In this document: positions 10,864-19,985 of the stretch, piece after piece
Layout: every line of letters begins with the position of its first letter
How positions within the stretch are numbered: position 1 is the first letter of the stretch
Assembly (NCBI GenBank): GCA_030512295.1
Contig: JAULSR010000003.1
Location: 992,001 to 1,056,000, forward strand
DNA: 64,000 bases
Direction of reading: 5' to 3'
DNA from: Bombardia bombarda
Lineage: Eukaryota > Ascomycota > Sordariomycetes > Sordariales > Lasiosphaeriaceae
The notes under the pieces: generated by a model
What the model saw: only the letters and a program-made list of their open reading frames with translations
Database searches by the model: none
Told to the model about the DNA's origin: nothing
Position numbers and translations under genes: made by a program

Positions 10864-11978
10864 CATCGTCTTGGTTCATGGCTGGTACGAAGGGCCAGAG
10901 CCTTGGACCAGTCGCCGGTCCCCCAAGGCAGTTTCTTGGCCGAGCGATATACTCCCTGCCTTGATTCCGCAAGCGCGCATCGTTCTCTTCAATTATGAGG
11001 CCAGGGTGGACGAATTTTGGGCCGTGAGCTCGGACAATGGAAATCGACATGCACGCGGGCGATCTCTTGTCTGAAATCACTGGCCTGAGAAGCAAGACTC
11101 AGACGGTAGGATGGTTTGCTTCAGGCTTGGCGCTTGCGTCAACTCTTCAACTGACAGGCACACTCAAGACAGAGCGGCCATTGATTTTGATTGCACATAG
11201 CATAGGCGGCTATGTTTGTCAGAGAGTAAGTGGTTCCCAGCTCTTTCTGTATCATGATCGCTGTCAATCATGACATCATGAACTTTATGTATGACAATAA
11301 TCAAGCGGAACAGAGTAAAGCTAACTCGGATACCAGGCTCTTGTGAGAGCCCTCAACGGTTCAGCACGCCAAAAGGAATTCTGCAAGCACGTCCGGCGTC
11401 TCGCATTAATCGGAACACCCTTCCACTCTGCGACGGCAGACCACCAAGCCCTGTGGCTCAAAACAGGGAAACAACTGTTTCGGCTATGCAGCGTTCGTCG
11501 CGAGCCCAGCTTCTGGCAACCGGATAAGGTAGAAAAGCTCATCGAGACGGCGGCAAAATTTCTGGGTTTTATCAAAACAAGAAAGTCGGACTCGTTCGAG
11601 GTTGCCTGCTTTTACGAAGGCGTCGCGACTGAGTTTGGATCAAGCCAGCACGGAAACCGCAATGGTGGTACTACTGACTCTCCGACTAGAGTTGAAGTGC
11701 TCATCGCAGACGAGAGGGCAGTGAGGATACCCGACTGTCAGGATCCCATCCGTCTCAAGGGGGCAACACATCAGGGCATGGTGATGGTTGAGAAGGGAGA
11801 CGAGCCTCATTTTAAGCCGGTGCTGCGGGAGCTGCTCGAGTGGGCTGAGGCGTTGGTGGCTGAGGAAGAGGATGGAGACAAGGCCAGGACACAGTTTATC
11901 ATCAACTTTAATGGGGAGAATCGGGGGTTGCAGGTCGGGAGTAATTCAGGGAGGATTGAGGGCATTGAGTTTAGATAA
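10864..11978 (+). CDS. Alpha/beta hydrolase of the SesB type (NLR-associated effector) with a C-terminal amyloid-like motif
   Basis: Lipase/esterase-like protein of the kind found with fungal STAND receptors, where it is thought to act as a membrane- or lipid-directed death effector once its amyloid tail is nucleated. Visible: oxyanion strand IVLVHGWYEGPEPW at 10865, the WPSDILP..IPQARI block, nucleophile elbow AHSIGG (~11196-11213), conserved LIGTPFHS, then a late His region (GATHQGMV). The tail FNGENRGLQVGSNSGRIE before the stop at 11976-11978 fits the sigma-type amyloid signature. Intron 11226-11336 has GTAAGT, a CTAAC branch and CAG. The upstream exon begins after an acceptor at 10862-10863 with CTAAC before it, but the first exon and start codon were not found. 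Around 11043 the frame must shift by one base in an AAA run to pass from SSDNG to IDMHAGDLL, so the gene may be broken or mis-assembled. Confidence 0.6.
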
Positions 11979-13447
11979 TGTGTGATATTCTGTAATAGAC
12001 AGTTATTTACGTTATACTACTATAGGTAGGTACTTAGGTAGTCACATGGCAATTCTGAGCGCTCTTGGGAAACTTGGTATACCCATTCGAGAGATTCAGA
12101 AAAGCCTGACGAGACATGAATTTCTCCTAATATGAGCCGACGTTAGTCGATCATAATTCAGGGCATCGGGAACCTCGTTTCACCGAGATGAGAGCACAAG
12201 TGTGTATTTCGAAGGGCGGCAGTTATTGTCAAAAGGAGTTGGGAACCCTTCCATATACAATAATGGTCAATGAGTCTACTGATACCAGCTCCTGTGGGGG
12301 AAAGTATGAGTTTTAGCAGACTTATTGACTAATGCAACAACTAGGTAATAACTGCTCTTATCACCACAGTTTAACTGGCTTTAGTAATGAGTTTGTAGTT
12401 TCTTCGCAGTTGTTGTATGTGATGTTGGTAAGCACTCTTGAACTGTGACGAGAGCCAAAATACTAGCGTTGCCTCTTTGGTAACCAACTCCCACCATATG
12501 CTATTGTAACATGAACCCACATGGATATCTGAGGCTTATTACGACTGCTGCTTAAGGCGGGTCATCTCTGCCACAAACTTTGCCTGTGATGGTTTTGCCG
12601 ACAATGGACCAGAGTTGTTTGAAGGTAGGTAACTTAGTCTGTCTCTTGTCTTTTCGTTTAGTCCAGGTGCTTGCTTTGCAGGTGGTCTACTTTGTTGAAT
12701 GCATCCGTAACCTTCTCTTATATGGGGTTCAACATTTGACCATAGCAAGCAGCATAATTACTTCGCGATAGCTACCTAGAATAACTACAATCCTGGACGG
12801 CCTATCCTGAAGTAAGATAGGGTACGTTGCACAGTGGTTAAGGGCCGAAGGTGTGATATTGACTGTAGAGTTCAACTAGCATGGTAGTGCTCGGCGGCAA
12901 GGTTAGACCCGACAGGAGTGAGTAATGGAATCTATGATGGCTACTAACGTTCCAAAAAATCAAAAAAGCTTGCACATGGAAAATGAATGATACATAGATG
13001 GCAGATATATTTACGTTCAAGTCATGGGACAGCATGGACAAATACGTCAACGTGTCACATGCACCACACTTGAGTACGAGGGCCCTTGCTGATTCTCCAC
13101 AGACTGAAGTCTGATAGCTGCTCATAATTCGTTGTAATCCGTTGTACTTAAATAACTAATATGGAAGCCGTCCGAATAGGAAATCCATGCCCTGCACCAT
13201 CAAATGACTTTTCTCTTCATTTCCATGTCGTCAGAAGTCAAACTCCCCGTGATAACCCTAGACTGCCGGCGTCTTCCGAAGGCCGTTGTCAAATCCGATC
13301 CAAGAATGAAAGTATGAAACATGGTTGTACACTGCCCGATGCGAGCCTGTGAATAGGATCAGTCTTGTTCTTGTTATGATCTGGTCTGAAGCTCTCTGTG
13401 TTAAAAGCTGAGGTAAACTAACCGGGCGATTGGCTAGATATTAGCCA
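11979..13447. other. Intergenic, no gene seen
   Basis: AT-richer sequence with a TAGGTAGGTACTTAGGTAG patch near 12025-12043. Open frames are short, without domains or plausible splicing. It may include the remains of an older insertion, but nothing recognisable is left. Confidence 0.45.
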
Positions 13448-13582
13448 TCACGAGTAGTGTCCTCCAGTACAACCAGAGCAAAGGTCCCCAGGGTACTGGA
13501 CAGCCCTGCCACAGATGCAAGACACACATCCGCAAGTGTAGTGGCGATCATCCTTGCCCTTGTCGTTGCTTTGGGTTTGGGA

Positions 13583-13626
<44 letters not shown>

Positions 13627-13666
13627 AGGTGGCGGCAGTGTTGCCGGTGCTGACTTTTCGAGGCAT
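13448..13666 (-). CDS. Small hypothetical protein with poly-Ser tract and C-terminal Cys motif
   Basis: A 72-residue intronless frame, ATG at 13666 in a good context (AAACAATGCC). Residues 15-27 are serine-rich, encoded by the (TGC)13 microsatellite read as AGC. A hydrophilic middle is followed by a compact C-terminus with CGCVSCICGR and CSGC, giving six cysteines in CxCxxCxC...CxxC spacing that could bind zinc or form disulphides. There is no signal peptide. I do not recognise a named family, but the tight Cys pattern and the clean stop support a real gene. Its upstream region contains a second triplet array (TTG)19, which could be in the 5' UTR. Function unknown. Confidence 0.45.
13585..13623. 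repeat. (TGC)13 trinucleotide repeat inside the small Cys-rich gene
   Basis: Thirteen perfect units, read on the minus strand as poly-serine. Such arrays change length readily, so the encoded tract is probably polymorphic. Confidence 0.9.
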
Positions 13667-13721
13667 TGTTTCTTGGCGAAGTGTTAGTTTGATGTATGAC
13701 TGTAGTGTAGTGATAGTCGGC

Positions 13722-13777
<56 letters not shown>

Positions 13778-13778
13778 G
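13722..13778. repeat. (TTG)19 trinucleotide repeat
   Basis: Nineteen units about 55-110 bp upstream of the start of the small Cys-rich gene. Poly-Leu, poly-Gln and poly-Thr frames across it are artefacts of the repeat. Confidence 0.9.
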
Positions 13779-14359
13779 ATGACGATGATCTTGACTGGAG
13801 AAGAACAGAGGTTTTATAGTACTTGCCTGGACTTCTGTACCGACCAAAAGATGCCTCTAATAAGGCAGAGCTGGAAAGGCCAAGGCGAGGGGCCAGATGC
13901 GAAGCTTGGAGGCTGAGAATGAAAGTTTCGGCTTTGGCGCCGGATGGGTCAGTAGTCGGGCGTCGACGTCGACGAGATATGAGCCTCCTTTTAACACTCC
14001 GCCCTGTTGGGGGGTGTCTGCCCTGGGATATGACTGGATGGATGCAGGGGGGTGGGGTAGGTGAAGTACGCGTTACTTGTTTTGGAATTTTGGTCGTCCC
14101 GTGTAAGTGAAGTGAGGTCAGGTCTAAAGTATGCCTCTTTTTTTTCCTTCTTCGTTTTCCGACACTCGCTTTTCTCTCTCTCTCTCTGCATGCAGCGGTC
14201 GAGGGCCATGTGGGCGCATACATAAGGCACTGTACATGGCTCCTGTACATGGCTTCTGTACATGGCTCGGCGCTGCTGACGGGACTGACTCACCGAATTG
14301 AAAAATTTCGGGTGCGCGGGCACCCGCCTGCTACCGACGCAGTTGCCAATTGCGAATTT

Positions 14360-14408
14360 CCTGACTGGCCAGAAACCTGACTGGCCAGAAACCTGACTGG
14401 CCAGAAAC
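14360..14408. repeat. Three tandem copies of CCTGACTGGCCAGAAA
   Basis: Three perfect 16-bp units, each containing the palindrome CTGGCCAG. Function unknown. Confidence 0.85.
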
Positions 14409-15463
14409 CTTGATTCCTCGCCAAGTGGCCCCTTCCTTTGTGTTGCGCCCTGCCTTCCGTGCACGCACGATTTCGCACAAGAAAGAAGATCCTGGTCCCC
14501 TGGAAACCCCCCTCACCACCGAACAAAGCGCCATACATTTCTGGCTCGTTCAATTTCCATTTCAGCCCAACCTTGATCCCACCGAAAGGCAGCCAAACCA
14601 CTGCACAGAGCCCAACGCTCTCGCTATTGCGTGCAAGGCATTCCTGGAAAACGAAGACAGCATAATCATTTCACCAATCAGCGTGCCCGACCAGGCCAGA
14701 TCAGGCACAGGCACGACGCAGCAGAATCATCAGCAGAAGTGGTGGTAGGGATCGGTGAATCCGAATAGCGCTGATAGGTTATTACCCCTCAGGCTAGGTA
14801 CCTACCTACATTACACAGCATTTTGCCTTTCCCTCGGCCTGCGTCCTGCTCAATCAACCGACGCCTTCGAATCTTGACTCAGGGTCCGCCGTGCGAAGAG
14901 GCTCAAGAGAAGGTCAAAAGGCCCCCAGCCCAAGGACTCTGAGACGACCAGGATGCTCGGCCATGCAGCCACACCGCCCTCGTCGGTCGGCGCCTCCTGG
15001 CGAGAGAGATATCTCTATCGCATTGTCAAGTTACACAGGCGCCCTCCGGGCAACGCTGATCCACCTCATGCCGCCCGCCTGCCTTGATTCAGGCCGCAGC
15101 CAGGTGCAAGTCATTGGGTTTCAGCAACCTATCAGTGACGGCGCGCGATGGGGCAGAACAGAGCCTCGATCATCAGACGGACCGGCCCCTGTTTGTCAAC
15201 CACCAGCAATGCTGGCCTGGCCCTGCCGAGCTTACCGAATCACACACCAGCTCGAACCACACTGAATATGTCACTACCCGCCCTGCCTTTATATCAACCC
15301 TATCGGCGGTCTGGCACTTGAACAGCGCCGACATGAAAATGAACAGCGCCGACATGAAAATGAAAGGCGTAGCACAATGAAATGCGCAGCACACATGCCC
15401 TCTGCGGCACGAACGCTAGCCAGTCGCATGAGCCCACAACCTATGGCAAACGCAGTAGATCGT

Positions 15464-15481
15464 CCCCCCCCCCCCCCCCCC
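15464..15481. repeat. Poly-C tract
   Basis: Eighteen consecutive C residues in a non-coding region. Confidence 0.9.
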
Positions 15482-15765
15482 GACACGTCGCACCGTGTCT
15501 GCTTGTCAAAGGTGCCGCCCTTATCGAGGGGGAGAGGGGGAGAGCTGTAGAATGGGCAAGACGACGGGCCCGGCTCGGCGTCACTGCAGAACCCCACCAC
15601 TCAAGAAACGGACCTTTTACGTGCTTCACTGCATCTCCTTTGTGCCACAGAAAACACACGGATACAAGTTGAAAGCCATGCACGCGATACGACAGCAGTA
15701 TAGATCGATGCCGGCATGCCAGTGGGATGATGTGGGAAAGGAGTGGCATGTTGACATGGGCAGAA

Positions 15766-15813
<48 letters not shown>
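15766..15813. repeat. (GACA)n tetranucleotide microsatellite
   Basis: About twelve units of GACA/CAGA without interruption. Confidence 0.9.
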
Positions 15814-17413
15814 GACCGACCTTGACGGACGCTGCCGCGCGCACCATGCCGTCCATAATACGGTCGAGTGGGTTCACGTCTGTGTCCTGAGTCAAGTCGG
15901 TGCATCTTGTCATGTCTGTCCATCCAAAACATGCAGTAAAGAAGGTAAGACATGATTGCGACGGTGGGAAACGCGGCAGAGCGGCTGGTCTCATTGGCTC
16001 AGCACCCGTCGTGGACGCGTTGCAGACTGTGCAGACTGTCATCCAACCAGGATCCCTTTGATAAGGGCAGGTATGAAAACGGGCGGCCGGTCAGACTAAC
16101 GGACGGGAGGGCTTGACATGGTCGTCAAGGTTCTCAGGGACAGACAGCAGCAGAAGCAGAAGCAGAAGCAGCAGAGTCGTCCATACAAATCATAACCCAT
16201 ATGTGCACACCTTCCGGTGCACAACCGTGTTCTTTATCGCCATGGCCATATACGGTGAGCAAAATAAACATAATCTTCAACTAAGGCAGTGCAACGAAAC
16301 ACTATACGTACAACATTCATGCTAATATCGCATCATTCACTCAATGGATCGCAAGCACCATATTCCCTCTTTACGACCGGCAGCATGAATGCGCCATGTC
16401 GTAAACGCACATTCCGTCGCTTTCAGCTCCAGGTGCATCGGACTACTCTCGAGACAGACGCTTATACACACGACATCGCACATCATCTGCCGGGTAGGGA
16501 TAGACATGCAGCTTCAGCGTCAGTCATCCAGCCAATAACATGTGCCGTGAGCGGTGCAAAAGCAAAACCGACCCATTTCGGTACACCAGCTCTTTGCGCG
16601 CAGACAGTGGGAGACGCTTCTGGTGATGTGCATAGTCCCCAGATGTTGATGTGTGGAACATGGCCGACCACGAGCTGCGCCGTTGACTCTGTTGTTTTCC
16701 TTTTTATGCCTGCCACGGCCATTACGTACGTTGGTGTTGGTACAAGAGCCCAACTGGCGACATGGCTGGGTCTAGAACGTGGGTTGCTAAGACAAGAGGC
16801 CTATCTGAGCGGACCACATCTTATCCGATGGCATTGTGAGACAGACCGAGACGGTTGATATGATCTGCGCCAGTCATGATTCTAGACTCGTTCGGACCCA
16901 TGGCGTTTGCTTTCTTGCCTTGGAAGTCTGAAGCCGGGCTTTGAACTTATTCACACTACTTACATTGAGTATGCTCAGAGTTTTGAAGTCTATCCAATAG
17001 GGTGGGTACATTACAATCTTGGTTCACAAGACAGTCATTCTAGAAGCTACCTTTTAAGGCGTACCAAAACGGTCATTGCGCTACTTGCCACGGTCAAATG
17101 CTACATCCATTGTGAAAAGTAGATTTTTCCCACGAAGAGAAATATGCAATTATGAATAAGTACCACCAACAGAAGGGAAATAAGTAAGATATCAAAGAAC
17201 TGTATAACAAAAGAAATATGAAATTCAGAGATGAAGGAACCAGCTTCCATTCCAACAACTCCAGTCTATTGTCAGCAAAACAATCATGCCAAAATGAAAA
17301 TTGACATCTCCCTTTTCTGCCCTCACAAATCCGCATCCCCCCCCCACCAAACCACCCACACACCATCAGACCTTGAGTGTAAACAAACCACCCCTGCCCC
17401 TATCTTACCTCCC

Positions 17414-18899
17414 CTAAACACCCCCCTCCACCCCACCCCCATTGAACGCAATCAGATTCGGACTCCCCTCCCCAGCATCCACCACCAACCCCCTCGTCGC
17501 CAGCCCCACAATCCTCTTCCTCATCTCCTCCGGCGTATGCCACCCGTACAGCTCCATAAAGTACGCCACCAGCCCCGTCACATGCGGCGCGCTCATGCTC
17601 GTCCCGCTCAGCTTCCACACACCCCCATCACCCCGATAATCCGCGCTCTCCACGTCCACCCCCGGCGCGAACACCGCCAGCCCGGGCCCCCAGTTGCTGA
17701 AATCCGGCCGGCGGTCCGCAGCATCGATCGCGCCCACCGTGATCGCGTCGGGACACCGCGCGGGCGAAGCGCCATCCGCACTGCGCCCGTCATTCCCCGC
17801 GGCGACCACAACCGCAACACCGCGCGCGACCGCCGAGGTGACGGCCTCGTCGATGGGGTCCCACCTGTCCCCGCCGGCGGAGATGTTGACGACGGACAGG
17901 CCCGTGGCGTTGCGCGCGACGGCGTCGTCGACGGCGTACTGCAGCGCGGCCAGCATGTAGTCCCACGAGCCGGGCTCGTCGTCGCCGCCGAACACCTTGA
18001 GGGACACGAGCCGCGACGAGGGCGAGATGCCGCGCGTGAGGCCGCCGATGGTGCCGGCGACGTGCGTGCCGTGGCCCATTTGGTCCGAGGCGTTGGTGCT
18101 GCCGGTGACGAAGTTGCCGCCGAGGGAGACGCGCGCGGAGCTCGGGGAGGCGGCGGCGGCGCGGGACGCGGGGATGAGCGGGGAGGTGGTGGTGAATTCG
18201 GCGTGGCTGATGCGCACGCCTGTGTCGATGATGTAGACGGTTGCGCCGCCGCGCTCGTAGAGGTAGCTGTAGTTGGTGTCGGGGGTGGAGGAGTTGCGGT
18301 GGGAGAGGCGGGCTTGGCCCCAGGTGGAGGAGGAGAAGGTGCGGATGTTGGAGAGGAGCTTGGCGTCGGCGGTGTCGGCGCGGGGAGTGGTGGACTTGTA
18401 TGGGAGCTGGTTGTCGAAGGGTTGGGGGTGGCGGAGGGGGGGTGGGAGGGCCGCGTGCAGGTGGATCGAGGCATTGGGGACGACGCGTTTGATCTGTTCG
18501 GGGAGGTGTGTCAGTAGCATGATCAGTGCTCAACGAAGGTAGGTAGGTAGGTAGGGACTCGGAAAGACCAACAAGGGGTGACTTCTCCAGCGCTGCGACA
18601 AGTGCAGGGTCTAGCTCGACATGGTAGGCTGCGAAGCTGGAGCCGATACTGAAGTTGCGGACAACACCGCGGTACTGTCCTGCCTTCTTGACCGTAAGAT
18701 GGAGCAGATCCTCGTGGTCTCGTCGGGCAGCCGGGTGGACGTCTGCGTGGTACTGCACAATGTAGTTGTTCTTGATGGGCTTGGTAGTAAACCTCTTGGG
18801 CGATATACGACCTGGGATGATAGTGTTGCTGCCGTCCACCAACCCAGTGAGGGCCAACAGCACCACAATGGAAGTTGTCTTGAAGAGAAAAGACAGCAT
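17414..18899 (-). CDS. Secreted subtilisin-like serine protease (S8 family, proteinase K type)
   Basis: Extracellular endopeptidase made as a preproenzyme. Exons 18899-18573 and 18493-17414 (intron 18572-18494) give 468 residues. Residues 1 to about 23 form a signal peptide (Lys-containing start, then VVLLALTGLV). Residues ~45-120 are an inhibitor I9 propeptide, with NNYIVQYHADVHP at its start and EKSPL joined to IKRVVPNASIHL by splicing. The catalytic domain shows the triad: Asp in YIIDTGVRISHAEF, His in MGHGTHVAGTIGG and Ser in LSGTSMSAPHVTG, with the oxyanion Asn in AAGNDG. The length and absence of a C-terminal extension fit a cuticle-degrading/proteinase K-like enzyme. The intron begins GTTGGT, an uncommon donor, and contains a TAGG array. 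It is unusually GC-rich compared with its flanks. A nutritional or virulence role is inferred only from the family. Confidence 0.9.
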
Positions 18900-19985
18900 T
18901 GTGCGTGCCGTCGTGGAGAATCGATGGCCGCGTAACTTCGATTGTAGTTTAAGTTAGTGGATAGGTAATGTGGGAAAATTCAATAACAAGAAAAAGAGAA
19001 ACGACGGATTGCAAAGATTGTAAACAAAGAGGCTGGTGTTTGGATGCTTTAGACTATAGACTATCCGTCACTTTCAGGGCTGGCCAACAGCTTTATGTAC
19101 CGGGCCGACGACATACGGTACTTCTCAAGGGTGTGTGTGTGAGGGGCATGGCTCACGTCTGCGATCGGACGACAAAGTTCGTCAATACGACTAATCCGAG
19201 CCTTCATTAGCTGAATCACTTTATCACTTCATCTCGGTCCTTCTAATCACCATTATTCAAGCGTAACCTACCTAAAAGTCCCAACCCGATAGACTGGATG
19301 GCACCAGAGACATGTTTAGCCTCGGAGGCATAGCGGCACGTCATACAAGCTACCCGAGGTGCATACGGGTATCGAGCCACTTCGGTAGTTGCGAGATATT
19401 ACTCGCCAACAATAAGTCCTTTGATGGAGAAGTTAATGTGTGATGATAATATCACGAATCGGACGTCTCTCATAAGATAGCTCTTCGGACTTTGAACAGA
19501 GGCTTCGTTTGATTTTAGTTATGAAAATGACTGCGACAGGAGTTCTCCACATCCGTCTGATATGTTGGGATTCAAGCCTGAAAGTACCGTTCAGTACAGG
19601 GCAGAACAATAGCTATTAGTAAAGCTTACCTGCAGCCCATTGTAGTCACAATCAGCGCCAAAGGTTGTGGTGTTTCATCATTAGCGACACAATAATCCAA
19701 ACACGTGCCTATTGTAGTAGAGATGTGCCGCGCTCAAAGCCTTGAGCCCGGACAGTATATACCTATCCCCCACATCAATACTCCTCATTGACCGTATTTA
19801 GGCCTGAAGAAGAAACCCAGCCCACCTGCCGCAATCAGAAAGTGACACACACCATCCCCGGCACCAAAATCCCCCGAACAATGAGGCTGAGACCCTCCCC
19901 GTAGCACGAACCACTAGCTCGGATCTCTCAAAGCCTAAAGCCCCCCCGTCAGACAGCCCCCAGCAGAAAGCCCCCCTCCCCCTGC
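18900..19985. other. Intergenic, no gene seen
   Basis: Promoter of the subtilisin gene and 3' flank of the dynamin-like gene. Only short frames occur, with no RNA gene recognised. Confidence 0.5.

Larger units (their letters stand above)
13779..17413. other. Intergenic region rich in simple repeats, no supported gene
   Basis: About 3.6 kb. Contains CT-rich tracts near 14130-14185, a run of similar units TGTACATGGCTC near 14230-14265, the 14360-14408 tandem repeat, a duplicated AACAGCGCCGACATGAAAATG at ~15322-15363, poly-C at 15464 and a CAGA array at 15766. The longest open frames (for example 16289-16858 on plus) have no domain and irregular composition, and I do not call them genes. Confidence 0.45.

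Noticed and set aside
7177..11978. Secondary metabolite gene cluster linking the FMO and MFS genes
   Set aside because: Five kilobases without genes separate them and no synthase or regulator is present in the window.
13554..13916. Poly-Leu, poly-Gln and poly-Thr frames
   Set aside because: Products of the (TGC) and (TTG) microsatellites; only the minus-strand Cys-rich frame has supporting features.
16289..16858. 189-codon plus-strand frame
   Set aside because: No domain, irregular composition, no splice or promoter support.
17231..18517. 428-codon plus-strand open frame
   Set aside because: Antisense shadow of the subtilisin gene, Gly/Arg/Ala-rich, no domain.
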